Positions 15,951-25,417 are shown, numbered from the stretch's first letter. The stretch is 64,000 nucleotides of DNA from Thioalkalivibrio thiocyanodenitrificans ARhD 1 (GCF_000378965.1 NZ_KB900536.1:1666052-1730051), one strand, 5' to 3'. Numbers and translations are program-made. The notes: generated by a model not told the origin, from the letters alone.

Positions 15951-17263
15951 CGTCGGTGGCCGAAGTGAAACTCTGGGGCAGCACCATCGGCGCCATCGCC
16001 CTGGAAGACGGCGCCGAGGTGGCCAGTTTCGAGTACGACCCGGACTTCGCCCGAAGCGGCATCGAGATCGCCCCGCTGACCATGCCGCTCGCCCCGGGCG
16101 TGTACCGCTTCCCCGCCCTGGCGCGGGAGACCTTCCACGGTCTGCCCGGCCTGCTGTCGGATTCGCTGCCCGACAAGTTCGGCAATGCCCTGATCGACGC
16201 CTGGCTGGCCACCCAGGGCAGAACCCCCGATTCCTTCAATTCCGTGGAACGTCTCTGCTACACCGGCAGGCGTGGCATGGGTGCGTTGGAGTTCGAGCCG
16301 GTGACAGGCCCGAAAGCGCGGGGGGCGCAGAAGATCCAGGTGGATCAACTGGTGGCGCTGGCCTCGGACATCCTCACCCACCGCAGCGAACTGGCCACCC
16401 GTTTCGGCGACGAGATGCACAACGGCGACGCCCTGCAGCAGATCCTGCAGGTGGGCACCTCTGCCGGCGGCGCGCGGGCCAAGGCGGTGATCGCCTGGAA
16501 CCCGGAAACCAACGAGGTACGCTCCGGGCAGGTGGACGCGGGCGAGGGGTTCGGCTACTGGCTGCTCAAGTTCGACGGCGTGAGCGGTAACAAGGACAAG
16601 GAGCTTGAAGACCCCAAAGGCTACGGCGTGATCGAGTACGCCTACTCCCTCATGGCGCGCGATGCCGGCATCACCATGAACGAATGCCGCCTGCTGGAGG
16701 AGAACGGCCGCCGGCATTTCATGACAAAGCGCTTCGACCGGCTGGACGGGGGCGAGAAGCTGCACATGCAGTCCTTCGGGGCACTGGCGCATTTCGACTA
16801 CAACATGGCCGGTGCCTACAGCTACGAACAGGCCTTCCAGGTCATCCGGCAATTGCGCCTGCCCATGCGCGACGTGGAGCAGCAGTTTCGCCGCATGGTG
16901 TTCAACATCGTGGCCCGCAACCAGGACGACCACGTGAAGAATATCGCCTTCCTGATGGACCGGACCGGGCGCTGGTCCCTCTCGCCGGCCTTTGACGTGA
17001 CCTACAGCTACCAGCCCGGCGGGCGCTGGACCTCCACCCACCAGATGAGCCTCAACGGCAAGCGCGACGGTTTCGTGCCGGCGGACTTCACCGCCTGCGC
17101 CGAGGTGGCCGGCCTGAAACGGGGCCGCGCCGAAGCGATCCTCAACGAAATACAGCGCATCGTGGCACGCTGGCCCGAGTATGCCGACGAGGCGGGGCTC
17201 GACCCGGACCACCGCGACCGGATCCGCGGCGCCCTGCGCCTGCCGGCGGACAGGTCGGGATGA
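15947..17263 (+). CDS. hipA: HipA-family serine/threonine kinase toxin
   Basis: 438 aa from a GTG at 15947. The HipA fold is clear: an N-terminal subdomain with GLPGLLSDSLPDKFGN, the nucleotide loop GTSAGGARAK (170-179), the catalytic NQDDHVKN (325-332) and a DFG-like FDVTY (349-353). HipA toxins phosphorylate aminoacyl-tRNA synthetases (GltX in E. coli) and induce dormancy. All core motifs are intact, so it is probably functional. Translationally coupled to the HipB gene. Confidence 0.93.
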   Translation: MTSVAEVKLWGSTIGAIALEDGAEVASFEYDPDFARSGIEIAPLTMPLAPGVYRFPALARETFHGLPGLLSDSLPDKFGNALIDAWLATQGRTPDSFNSVERLCYTGRRGMGALEFEPVTGPKARGAQKIQVDQLVALASDILTHRSELATRFGDEMHNGDALQQILQVGTSAGGARAKAVIAWNPETNEVRSGQVDAGEGFGYWLLKFDGVSGNKDKELEDPKGYGVIEYAYSLMARDAGITMNECRLLEENGRRHFMTKRFDRLDGGEKLHMQSFGALAHFDYNMAGAYSYEQAFQVIRQLRLPMRDVEQQFRRMVFNIVARNQDDHVKNIAFLMDRTGRWSLSPAFDVTYSYQPGGRWTSTHQMSLNGKRDGFVPADFTACAEVAGLKRGRAEAILNEIQRIVARWPEYADEAGLDPDHRDRIRGALRLPADRSG

Positions 17264-17502
17264 CCCCCGGCCAAAGGAAGACATGCGGAAAGAACACGCC
17301 CGGCTTCTCGCCCCTACTCCACAGGCTGGCGTCACCCAGCCTTGAGCAAAGGCCCCGCGACAAGCGAAGTCCCGACCCGTTCACAGGGGCAGCCGCATCA
17401 GTGGTCCTGACCGCATGATCCGGCGTAGAGTGGCGAGGGACGATCGCCCCTCCAGGGGACGATCGATGCACAACCCGACCCCAGACCGAACGGCGGCCTT
17501 CC

Positions 17503-18234
17503 ATGATCGAATCCATCCTCCTCACCGCTGCCCGTATCTCGACCTTCAACGGACAGCAGCTGATCACCAACGCCAGCGGCTTTTTCTTCGCCCGCGACGA
17601 GCGGCTGTTTCTGGTGACCAGCCGTCACGTGATGCACGACGAACCCAGCGGCCATGCCCCGGATCGCATCGAGATCGAATTGCACGTCGACGCGGAGAAC
17701 ATGGCGCGTTCCACCGGGTTCTCAATGTTGCTCTACAAGGATGGAAGAAGCATGTGGCGCCAAGGCATCGACGCGTCCGGGGAGATCGATGTGGCAGCCA
17801 TCGAGATCGACCGGACCGCATTGCCCGATTCGGTCATCTACAACGCCTTTACCCCGAATCACCTGCTCGGCGAGTTCGATCAGGTGGAGGTGGGGACGTC
17901 CCTGGTGGTGGTGGGCTTTCCGCTCGGGTTTCACGACACCCTGCACCACATGCCGGTCGTGCGCCAGGCGACGGTGGCGTCGTCCTTCGGGCTGCGTTTC
18001 CAGGGAGAGGGCTATTTCCTCACGGACGCCCGCACCCACCGCGGCACCAGCGGGGCGCCGGTGGTGATGCGCATCACGGATCCGCCCCGCTCCAACGACG
18101 TGCTGCCCTGGATGCTGCTCGGCGTGCACTCGGCGAGGCTGGATGTGGGCACCCGCGACCTGGTGCTGGATGAGGCACTCGGGCTCAATTGTGCCTGGTA
18201 TGCCGATATTCTGATGACGTTGACAGAGAACTGA
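17503..18234 (+). CDS. Trypsin-like serine peptidase domain protein (cytoplasmic)
   Basis: 243 aa without a signal peptide. The chymotrypsin-fold triad can be placed: His in FLVTSRHVMHDE, Asp in EIDVAAIEID, Ser in HRGTSGAPVVM. Only the protease domain is present; there is no PDZ domain, which separates it from DegP/DegS. Stand-alone cytoplasmic trypsin-like proteins are frequent in accessory regions and in some defence systems as effectors. It follows hipA by ~240 bp of non-coding DNA. Substrate unknown. Confidence 0.82.
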   Translation: MIESILLTAARISTFNGQQLITNASGFFFARDERLFLVTSRHVMHDEPSGHAPDRIEIELHVDAENMARSTGFSMLLYKDGRSMWRQGIDASGEIDVAAIEIDRTALPDSVIYNAFTPNHLLGEFDQVEVGTSLVVVGFPLGFHDTLHHMPVVRQATVASSFGLRFQGEGYFLTDARTHRGTSGAPVVMRITDPPRSNDVLPWMLLGVHSARLDVGTRDLVLDEALGLNCAWYADILMTLTEN

Positions 18235-18437
18235 GCACGAACGCCTGGAGCGGGAACGATCTGCCCGTAGAACCGTCTGCCCCCTTGATCCACGTCAACG
18301 CCGTTGCCCGCGGAATGTTTTGTAGTGGTCTCACCGGGGCCAACACGAGCCCCATGAGGCCCGCCCGGCCATCCGGCGCACAGGCATGGTTTTCCGCCCT
18401 GGGTGCCGGATGGTCCGGCGGGCCGGAGGTGAGTCCG

Positions 18438-18635
18438 ATGGATACCCTGCTTATGCTGCTGCTGGTGGTCGCGGTCGTCGCCACCGCCGCCACGCTGATC
18501 ACCGGCGTGGCATCCATGGCCCATGGCGGGCAGTTCGACCGGGAACACAGCCATCACCTGATGGCGGCACGGGTCATCGCGCAGGCGGCCGCACTCCTGC
18601 TCGTCGTGCTGCTGTTGTTGATGCGCCTGGGCTAG
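18438..18635 (+). CDS. Small HIG1-like twin-transmembrane protein
   Basis: 65 aa from the ATG at 18438, with GGAGGTGAG 5-8 bp upstream. Two transmembrane helices flank a polar loop, MAHGGQFDREHSHHLMAARV, matching HIG1-type proteins (SMARGGEF...LMRxRV pattern). In mitochondria HIG1 proteins assist respiratory complex assembly; bacterial roles are inferred. Likely a real gene because of the strong ribosome site and family match. Confidence 0.75.
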   Translation: MDTLLMLLLVVAVVATAATLITGVASMAHGGQFDREHSHHLMAARVIAQAAALLLVVLLLLMRLG

Positions 18636-18821
18636 GAAGAAACGCCCGGCGCTGATGTTCGACGCGCCCCGGCAACCGGGGGGCATGAGTACGTCTGTGC
18701 ATTCCGGGCTGCCGATTCCTCCCTCCCTTTGCCGGGCCCACCGGGGCCGTACTGCAAACGCGAAAACGGCTGACTCCCCGGCCGGCTGTCCGGCCTGCGT
18801 GCCGCGGCGATACAATGCGCC

Positions 18822-20057
18822 ATGCCCGCGACGCCGCACACCGCGCTCAAGCGCAGCCTCAACCTGACCCTGGTCGCGTTCTACGGCATCGGCACAATCC
18901 TCGGCGCGGGCATCTATGTCCTGATCGGCAAGGTGGCCGGCTTCGCCGGCATGTTCACCCCCGTCGCCTTTCTGCTCGCCGCGGGTCTTGCGGTGTTCTC
19001 CGCGCTGGCCTACGCGGAACTGGCGGCGCGTTTCCCCAAGTGCGCCGGCGAGGCGGTCTACGTGCACGAGGCCTTCGGCAGCCGGCGGATCTCGCAACTG
19101 GTGGGACTTGCGATCATCGCCATCGGCGTGGTGTCCAGCGCGACACTGGTGCATGGCGTAATCGGTTATCTGCAGGTGTTCTATCCGCTGCCCGAAGTCC
19201 TGACCATCATCACGCTGGTGGTCGCGCTCGCGCTCATCGCCGCCTGGGGGGTCAACGAATCGGTCATCATCGCCGGGCTGATGACGCTGGCCAGCATGGT
19301 CGGGCTGTGCCTGGTCATCTGGGCGACCGGCCCGCATCTGGCCACCCTGCCGCAACGCTGGCCCGAGCTGCTGCCCGCCGCGCAGGGTGGCATCTGGCTG
19401 GGGATACTGCTGGGTGCCTTCGTCGCCTTCTATGCCTACATCGGCTTCGAGGACATCGTCAATCTTGCCGAAGAGACCCGGATGCCCGAGCGGACCATGC
19501 CGCGCGCCATCGTCATCGCGCTGCTGGTGACCACCGGCTTCTATCTGGTGGTGGCGGTGGCCGTGGTGCTGACCCTGCCCGCCGCCGAACTGGCCGCCAG
19601 CCACGCCCCGCTGGCGCGCGTCTACACCGAACAGACCGGCCACCCGGCGGTGGTGCTGGGGCTGATCGGCGTGGTGTCGGTCCTGAACGGGGCGCTGATC
19701 CAGATCATCAAGGGCAGCCGGGTGCTCTACGGCATGAGCCGCCAGGGTTGGCTGCCGGACGGTCTCAACCGGCTGTCGCCGCGCCGCCGGACGCCGATGC
19801 GCGCCGTGGCCGTGGTGGGCGGCCTGATCCTGGCCTTTGCGCTGGCCCTGCCCCTGCTGTCGCTTGCGATGCTGACCAGCATCATCACCCTGGCGCTGTT
19901 CTCGCTGATCAACTTCGCGCTGCTGCGCGTCAAGCACGTGCAGGGTCCGCGTGCAGACGGGCTGGACCTGCCCGGCTGGGTGCCGTGGTGCGGCGGGTTG
20001 CTGAGCGGAGGCTTTCTCCTGTATCAGCTGCTGTTTGGCCTGCGCCTGGGGTTGTGA
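18822..20057 (+). CDS. APC-family amino acid permease
   Basis: 411 aa with about 11-12 membrane helices. The N-terminal family signature is present: GIGTILGAGIYVLIGKVAG, the glycine-rich unwound TM1 of APC transporters. It is followed by SALAYAELAARFPKCAGEAVY (TM2-3) and a central YIGFEDIVNLAEE typical of the amino acid/polyamine/organocation family. Substrate cannot be read from sequence. It stands alone, with no operon partner. Confidence 0.92.
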   Translation: MPATPHTALKRSLNLTLVAFYGIGTILGAGIYVLIGKVAGFAGMFTPVAFLLAAGLAVFSALAYAELAARFPKCAGEAVYVHEAFGSRRISQLVGLAIIAIGVVSSATLVHGVIGYLQVFYPLPEVLTIITLVVALALIAAWGVNESVIIAGLMTLASMVGLCLVIWATGPHLATLPQRWPELLPAAQGGIWLGILLGAFVAFYAYIGFEDIVNLAEETRMPERTMPRAIVIALLVTTGFYLVVAVAVVLTLPAAELAASHAPLARVYTEQTGHPAVVLGLIGVVSVLNGALIQIIKGSRVLYGMSRQGWLPDGLNRLSPRRRTPMRAVAVVGGLILAFALALPLLSLAMLTSIITLALFSLINFALLRVKHVQGPRADGLDLPGWVPWCGGLLSGGFLLYQLLFGLRLGL

Positions 20058-20290
20058 GCACGGCCCGGGTCGCTCGACCGGCGCTGCCTCTGGCCTTGTT
20101 CCCCGTGCCTGAACTGTGATGTCTCGCCAGCGATCCATGCGCTGCAGGCACGGTCCGGAGGCCGGAACCGCGCGCCCCCATCTCCACTCTGACTATATGC
20201 AGGATGCGACTCTGCCCTGCAAAGCGCCCTGCGGGCTTCCGGAATCAGCGCCCGCCGTTCGCCGCAACCCATCCGAGTGAGGCAACAGCC

Positions 20291-21238
20291 ATGTTCAAGA
20301 CTCCGAAACTGATGCCGTTTCTTGCCGGCACCGCTGCATTGGCCGCCATTGTTGGTTGGTCCCCTTCAGTCCTGTCCGATGACACAACCCTTGCCGAGCT
20401 CGGTGAGCGGACGCATTTTCACGGCGTTGCGGTGGCGGGCGACGATCCTTCGCTGATCTACCTCGCAACCCATCACGGCCTCTATGGCGTTGCTCCGGAT
20501 GGAAGCGCCCGGCTGATCTCCGATCACGAAGACGATCTCATGGGCTTCACGGCCCACCCCGACGACCCGCGTGTACTCTTCGCCAGCGGCCATCCCGCCC
20601 AAGGCGGCAACCTGGGCTTCATCGTCTCGAAGGATCACGGCAGAAGCTGGCAGAAGCGTTCGGACGGTCTCAACGGCCCGGTGGACTTCCACCAGATGGA
20701 TGTGAGCAAGGCCGATCCCGACGTGATCTACGGCGCCTACCGCGGCCTGCAGCGCAGCACGGACGCGGGGCACAGATGGGAGATGATGGGACCCCTGCCG
20801 GATGGGCTCATCGCACTCGCCGGGTCAAGTACGGATGCGGATGCGGTCTACGCGGCCACACAGGGAGGGCTGCTCAGGAGCGCCGACGCCGGCCGGACAT
20901 GGCATCGGATCCACCCGGCCCCGCAGCCCGCCACGAAGGTGCATGTGACCCCGGGAGGTGATGTCTACGCATTCATGGCGGGCATTGGCCTGCTCCGCGC
21001 AAGCGAACCCGAACTGGACTGGCAGTCCGTATCCGGGTTCGACGGCTGGTTCATCCTGCATCTTGCGTCGGATCCGACCGATCCCGATACCCTCTATGCG
21101 GTGACCATGGATCCGCGCACCAGGGCGCAGGCCCTGCGTGAGAGCCGGGATGGGGGAAGGAGCTGGTCACGGTTCGGTGACGGGCAGGCTGAGGCCCCGG
21201 ACGGCCCCGCCGGGTCCACGCTGGCAGGGGAACGATGA
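20291..21238 (+). CDS. Secreted F510_1955-type glycosylhydrolase-like beta-propeller protein
   Basis: 315 aa from the ATG at 20291, preceded by GTGAGG; the frame is open upstream without coding signs. A signal peptide occupies residues 1-30 (LAGTAALAAIVGWSPSVLS). The rest contains repeated BNR/sialidase-like blades such as SKDHGRSWQKRSDG, STDAGHRWEMMG, SADAGRTWHRI and SRDGGRSWSRFG. The family is named glycosylhydrolase but activity is unproven; related proteins include photosystem assembly-like YCF48 folds. Exported, probably periplasmic. Confidence 0.82.
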   Translation: MFKTPKLMPFLAGTAALAAIVGWSPSVLSDDTTLAELGERTHFHGVAVAGDDPSLIYLATHHGLYGVAPDGSARLISDHEDDLMGFTAHPDDPRVLFASGHPAQGGNLGFIVSKDHGRSWQKRSDGLNGPVDFHQMDVSKADPDVIYGAYRGLQRSTDAGHRWEMMGPLPDGLIALAGSSTDADAVYAATQGGLLRSADAGRTWHRIHPAPQPATKVHVTPGGDVYAFMAGIGLLRASEPELDWQSVSGFDGWFILHLASDPTDPDTLYAVTMDPRTRAQALRESRDGGRSWSRFGDGQAEAPDGPAGSTLAGER

Positions 21239-21320
21239 ACGTCCACCCGGCCGGCTGACCTCCGGCACGGGTGGTACGGCCTGTCGGCCTGTGTCAGCCC
21301 CCGCCAGGGCGCAGGCCGGT

Positions 21321-21470
21321 GAAAGCGTCGCCGCGGGCCGCGAGTTCGTGGAGGCGTATGTCCAGTATGTTCACTACCTGGAGGACGTCCACGCGGCCAT
21401 TTCGGCAGCCGGAGGGCACGACCACGGCAGTCCGGCAGCGGCCGGGGCGGGTGTTCAACCCGGCTCGTGG
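21321..21470 (+). pseudogene. DUF6448-like C-terminal remnant
   Basis: Translation of this stretch gives ESVAAGREFVEAYVQYVHYL followed by EDVHAAISAAGGHDHG. It resembles the C-terminal helix and His-rich tail of DUF6448 proteins (VEAGREFVEAYVxFxHYVE). The N-terminal two thirds of the family are missing and no proper start is present. It ends just before the hairpin terminator at 21482. Short, so the call is tentative. Confidence 0.4.
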
Positions 21471-21481
21471 CAAACTCAGAA

Positions 21482-21510
21482 GAAAGGGCGGGGAAGATCC
21501 CCGCCCTTTC
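21482..21510. terminator. Strong hairpin terminator
   Basis: A 12-bp perfect stem GAAAGGGCGGGG / CCCCGCCCTTTC with a 5-nt loop. It lies ~240 bp after the glycosylhydrolase-like gene, immediately after the DUF6448 remnant, whose terminator it may originally have been. Only a weak T-rich tail follows. Confidence 0.75.
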
Positions 21511-21758
21511 CTGTCTTCGCAGGCGAGGCGCCGATCAGTGCAGCACCTCGATGCGCCGCGGCTGCGTCTCGGCCCGCTTGCCGATGGTCACCTCTGCCAT
21601 GGCAGATATTTTTCTGGGGACGCCCACGCGGTTTTCAAGGGTCCGGCGGCCCCGCGAGGCGCCGGTCGGCGACGGCGGCGGATGCGCGACCCGACCCATG
21701 CTGGCAAGATGGCCGGGAACCGCCGGGAACCCGGCGGACCTGACGGAGACGGGTGGCG

Positions 21759-22889
21759 ATGTTCGGTGAAAGCTTCAGGCTGTTCCGGGTGCTCGGCTTC
21801 GAGGTCCGGGCCAATGTCAGCTGGCTGTTCCTGGCGCTGCTGATCACTTGGTCGCTGGCGGCGGCGCTGTTCCCGTTCGCCTTCCCCGGCCTCGCCCCGT
21901 CCACATACTGGCTCATGGGCCTGGTGGGCATGCTGGGGCTGTTCTTCTCGCTGCTGTTCCATGAGCTGAGCCATTCCCTGGTCGCCCGCGCCTACGGTCT
22001 GCCGGTGGGCGGCATCACCCTGTTCCTGTTCGGCGGCATGGCCGAACTGCAGGCCGAGCCCAAACGGCCGGGGGAGGAATTCTGGATGGCCATCGCCGGA
22101 CCCATCGCCAGCGTGATCCTGGCCGGCGTCTTCTATCTGGCCGCGGTGGTCATGATGGCGCTGGGCGTGCCCCAGCACATTGCCGGCGTCGCCGGTTACC
22201 TGGGTTTCATCAACCTGCTGCTGGCCGTGTTCAACATGGTGCCCGGATTTCCCATGGACGGCGGCAGGGTGTTCCGGGCCGCCCTCTGGCGCTGGTCGGG
22301 GGACATGCGCCGGGCGACGCTCTGGGCGTCCCGGCTGGGCCAGGGCTTCGGCCTGCTGCTGGTAGCCCTGGGAATCTACAGCTTCCTCTCCGGCAACTTC
22401 ATCGGCGGGATGTGGTGGTTCCTGATCGGGCTGTTCATCCGCGGCGCCGCCATCGCCAGCTACCAGCATCTCGTGACCCAACTGGCCCTCAAGGGCCAGA
22501 CGGTACGGCGCTTCATGACCACCGACCCGGTCACCGTGCCCTCGGACACGACCCTCCAGGACTTCGTGGACAGATACCTCTACCACCACGCCTTCGACAT
22601 CTTCCCGGTGGTCCGGGACGGGCGTCTGCTGGGATACACCAGCCTCCGCCAGGTGCAAACCGTGCCGCGGGACACATGGGCACGAACCCGGGTCGGGGAC
22701 ACGTGCCGGAAGTTCGGCGAGGCCCACACCGTGGACGCCGACGCGGATGCCAACGAGGCCCTGGAACAGATGCAGCGCAGCGAGAGCAGCCGGCTGGTGG
22801 TGACCGAGGGCGACCGGGTCGTCGGCATGCTCGTGCTCAAGGACCTCCTGCGCTTCCTGCAGATTCGCGCCGAACTGGAGCAGGGCTGA
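21759..22889 (+). CDS. Site-2 protease family (M50) membrane metalloprotease with CBS domains
   Basis: 376 aa from the ATG at 21759 (an in-frame GTG lies at 21753). The zinc motif HELSH sits in a membrane helix ([20 protein letters not shown]), and the third ligand is in [14 protein letters not shown]. The C-terminal ~130 residues are a CBS pair ([18 protein letters not shown] ... [19 protein letters not shown]). This matches the cytosolic-CBS subgroup of intramembrane proteases, where the CBS pair probably senses adenine nucleotides. Substrate unknown; not adjacent to an obvious anti-sigma factor. Confidence 0.93.
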   Translation: MFGESFRLFRVLGFEVRANVSWLFLALLITWSLAAALFPFAFPGLAPSTYWLMGLVGMLGLFFSLLFHELSHSLVARAYGLPVGGITLFLFGGMAELQAEPKRPGEEFWMAIAGPIASVILAGVFYLAAVVMMALGVPQHIAGVAGYLGFINLLLAVFNMVPGFPMDGGRVFRAALWRWSGDMRRATLWASRLGQGFGLLLVALGIYSFLSGNFIGGMWWFLIGLFIRGAAIASYQHLVTQLALKGQTVRRFMTTDPVTVPSDTTLQDFVDRYLYHHAFDIFPVVRDGRLLGYTSLRQVQTVPRDTWARTRVGDTCRKFGEAHTVDADADANEALEQMQRSESSRLVVTEGDRVVGMLVLKDLLRFLQIRAELEQG

Positions 22890-22997
22890 AGACCGCCGCT
22901 TGCGCGGGTGTCGACGATCGGGGCCGGCCGGCATGTCATGCGCGAACCGGGAACACGGACCACTTACCATACAACATGAATTTCCGGGAGCAGAACC

Positions 22998-23363
22998 ATG
23001 GACAATGCACTGCACGATCTCAACGAGCGCCTGCGTGAATTCGCCCGGGCCCGGGACTGGGAGCAGTTTCACTCCCCCAAGAATATGGCCATGGCACTCA
23101 TCGGCGAGGCAGGCGAACTCATCGAGCACTTCCAGTGGCTCACCGAAGAGCAGAGCTACCGGCTGCCGCCGGACAAGCTGGAGGAGGTGCGCCTCGAGAT
23201 GGCGGATATCTTCATCTACCTGATTCGCCTCTCCGATCGCCTCGGTGTCGATCTCATGGCCGCCGTGGAGGACAAGATCGCCCTCAACGAAGCCAAGTAC
23301 CCGGCCGACCGGGTGCGGGGCAGTTCGAAGAAGTACAACGAGTATCAGGGGAGTGAGGGGTGA
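22998..23363 (+). CDS. MazG-like nucleotide pyrophosphohydrolase
   Basis: 121 aa with GGGAGC upstream. It contains the all-alpha NTP pyrophosphatase signature: GEAGELIEHFQW (ExxE) and LEMADIFIYLIRL (ExxD), which bind magnesium. Size and the N-terminal FARARDWEQFHSPKN resemble the dCTPase/RS21-C6 subgroup that removes non-canonical nucleotides. Its stop codon lies inside a degenerate heptad-repeat tract (GAGTGAGGGGTGAGG), so the last few residues (QGSEG) may derive from repeat sequence. Confidence 0.9.
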   Translation: MDNALHDLNERLREFARARDWEQFHSPKNMAMALIGEAGELIEHFQWLTEEQSYRLPPDKLEEVRLEMADIFIYLIRLSDRLGVDLMAAVEDKIALNEAKYPADRVRGSSKKYNEYQGSEG

Positions 23364-23420
23364 GGAGCGCAACCCCTCCCTTCTCTTGTCACTTGTCACT
23401 GACCTCCTCACTCCTGATCC
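23350..23420. repeat. Degenerate heptad-repeat tract overlapping the MazG-like stop codon
   Basis: The segment reads in 7-bp steps: GGAGTGA, GGGGTGA, GGAGCGC, then, after a short centre, complementary-type units CTTGTCA, CTTGTCA, CTGACCT, CCTCACT. The TGA stop (23361-23363) falls in the second unit. It resembles the clearer arrays elsewhere in the window but is more diverged. Confidence 0.65.
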
Positions 23421-23530
23421 CGCCCTTCCGCATGGGCACGCTGCGCTTTGCCCATCCTACGGTTCCCGTCACTCCTGATCCCGCCCCTCCGCATGGGCAC
23501 GCTGCGCTTTGCCCATCCTACGGTTCCCGT
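23409..23530. repeat. 61-bp tandem duplication
   Basis: Two nearly identical 61-bp copies (23409-23469 and 23470-23530), followed by the first bases of a third. Each contains CATGGGCACGCTGCGCTTTG CCCATCCTACG-type sequence, a dispersed repeat seen in many gammaproteobacteria. No coding function. Confidence 0.95.
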
Positions 23531-23657
23531 CACTCCTGCCCGCTTCCTTGACCCGCGTCGTCCGCACCCCGGATACTGGGGCTGCATTTCCCCAATACGT
23601 TCGTTCGGGCCCGTACGCCCCCGCGCCGCACCACTGCGGCCTTCCGGTAGGTCAGAC

Positions 23658-24167
23658 ATGCAAAGATTCATCGCCTGCGCGCTCCTCGTACTGCTGATGG
23701 GCACCGCCACCGTGTCCCTGGCCGGCGAATTCGAAACCGCCGTCGACATGCGTTCCAAGGGCGGCGCCACGTTCTACGTGCCGGGGCGGATCACGGGACT
23801 GGGCGAGGTGGACCTGATGGTCGATACCGGGTCCGGTTACATGACCATCAACGAGGACATACTGCATACCCTGAAGGAAGGCGGCCAGGCGACCTTCGTG
23901 AGGGATCTGCGCGGCAGACTGGCCGATGGCAGCGAACTGAACGTACCCGTCTATGCCATCGAATCCGTCAGCATCGGCGAGGCGTGCTGGATGCGCGATG
24001 TCGAAGCGGCGGTCTTTCCCGGCAGCACCCGCCCGATCCTCGGGCTCAACGTGCTGCAGCGCGCGGGGCCGTTCATCTTCTCGTTCGACCCGCCGCGTCT
24101 CGTGCTCAGCCGTTGCGACGCACGGGTCGACCCCGGCACGGCGGGGCTCGCCGCCTGGCAGGATTAA
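23658..24167 (+). CDS. Periplasmic retropepsin-like aspartic protease
   Basis: 169 aa with a signal peptide (residues 1-22, ending SLAGE). It has the single-domain aspartic protease motifs LMVDTGSGYMTI (catalytic Asp) and the downstream ILGLNVLQRAGPF hydrophobic-glycine motif. Size and architecture match TIGR02281-type retropepsin-like proteins of proteobacteria, which would act as dimers. The gene stands alone, and the first hairpin downstream (24172) looks like a shared bidirectional terminator. Confidence 0.87.
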   Translation: MQRFIACALLVLLMGTATVSLAGEFETAVDMRSKGGATFYVPGRITGLGEVDLMVDTGSGYMTINEDILHTLKEGGQATFVRDLRGRLADGSELNVPVYAIESVSIGEACWMRDVEAAVFPGSTRPILGLNVLQRAGPFIFSFDPPRLVLSRCDARVDPGTAGLAAWQD

Positions 24168-24171
24168 AAGG

Positions 24172-24209
24172 AACCGCAGCGCCTGCCTGGGAGACCAGAC
24201 GCTGCGGTT
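24172..24209. terminator. Bidirectional terminator hairpin
   Basis: Ten-bp perfect stem AACCGCAGCG / CGCTGCGGTT with an 18-nt loop, between two convergent genes (the retropepsin at 24167 and the PRC-barrel gene at 24224). An A-run precedes it and a GTTGTT tract follows. Confidence 0.8.
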
Positions 24210-24223
24210 GTTGCACGATCGGA

Positions 24224-24802
24224 TCAGAGCGGCGGCTCGGGCACGGGGCCCGCACCGGGCTCTTCATCCGGCATCGGCTCAAAAGCGGAGAACTCGCTGA
24301 TCGGGCGGTCGGGTTCCAGTTCGACGTATTCCTCCGGCACGTAGCCGGCGCGTTCCATCAGTTCTTCCTTCGTGGTTCTGACCTGCACCTTGTCATCGGA
24401 CAGCCGCATCTCGTCGAAGGAGATGGTGATCTCCCGTGCGCCGAATCCCAGGATCCCTCCGGAGGAGACGACCGCGTGGATGCTTTCGTGATCGGGGTTG
24501 AGCACCACTGTCTTGATGGTGCCGACCTTCTCGCCATCCGCGTCGATCACGTCGCCGCGGCGCAGCTGATTGGGTGTCATCGTATACAGCGGGTTATTGC
24601 TGCCCGCAGCATCAGGCGCCAGGTAGCCGCCGCGGTCCTCCGGCGCGGGCGATACGGGCGGTGCGCCCTCCATGGATTGTCCGGGCGCGGACTCCGGCAC
24701 AGCATCCGGAAGATCCCGCGTGTCGGTCTGCGCCCATGCGGGTGAAGTCATCAGCGCCGCGATCGCGGTGGCCATCAACGTCTTGCGAAATCTCGTGTTC
24801 AT
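24224..24802 (-). CDS. Secreted PRC-barrel domain protein
   Basis: 192 aa with AGGAGG upstream and a cleavable signal peptide (MATAIAALMTSPAWAQ). After a Pro-rich linker, residues ~70-150 form a PRC-barrel: LRRGDVIDADGEKVGTIKTV, NPDHESIHAVVSSGGILGFG, EITISFDEMRL. The C-terminus is acidic and Pro-rich. PRC-barrel proteins often occur in stress-induced envelope proteins of proteobacteria. Convergent with the retropepsin gene. Confidence 0.88.
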   Translation of the reverse strand: MNTRFRKTLMATAIAALMTSPAWAQTDTRDLPDAVPESAPGQSMEGAPPVSPAPEDRGGYLAPDAAGSNNPLYTMTPNQLRRGDVIDADGEKVGTIKTVVLNPDHESIHAVVSSGGILGFGAREITISFDEMRLSDDKVQVRTTKEELMERAGYVPEEYVELEPDRPISEFSAFEPMPDEEPGAGPVPEPPL

Positions 24803-25417
24803 AAAAGCCCTCCTGGGTTTCGGATCTCACCGCGCCGGGCATTCGTTACCGGACAGGTCCGGCGGATGTCGGCGTGTGGTTGACCTGGAGTGTTGCAACC
24901 GGCGTGCCAGTTTGCCGTGAAGCCGCCCGGGAGCCCCTTCGGGCCGGGGGGCATATCGACGCCATGTGCCTGAAATTCCGCCGTTTGACGGCCTTCCGGA
25001 CCGTTTGGCGGGTCCGTCGACGGCGCCGGAATCGGCCATCCCCGACCACCCGCGGAAGGGCCGCGGTTGTCGCATCCGGGCGACACCCGGCCCGGCACAG
25101 GCACCCGCAGCGAAGCCGTACCCGCTGCAGGTCTGTCGCCCCGGTGCGACACGGGTTCCGGCGTGAGACCAAACCCCGGGCGTCCCGGAGGCGGTCGCAG
25201 CGCCGCGCGGCTGGCTTCACGCCGGTTTGCCGGCTCGGAACGCACCGGGGTTTAGTGTCGCCTTCGAGCGACATGCCCCCGACGTCTCAGCCCCGGTGCC
25301 GGGACCGGCCGGCGGCCCGGCAGTCCGCCTGTGATAATCTGCCGACAAAAGAACAGGGCCGCTGTGTCCGCCCTGCCCCGACGATGAAAGCCCTTGGCAT
25401 TCCCTGGACGGTGATCG
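24803..25417. other. 615-bp region with no gene seen
   Basis: GC-rich intergenic DNA upstream of both the PRC-barrel gene (leftward) and the Gcr gene (rightward). Frames are open by chance but show no family resemblance, start signals or codon pattern. It should contain two divergent promoters; none could be placed with confidence. Confidence 0.5.

Noticed and set aside
18012-20138. 708-codon minus-strand open frame over the APC permease
   Set aside because: Antisense shadow; the permease on the plus strand is unmistakable.
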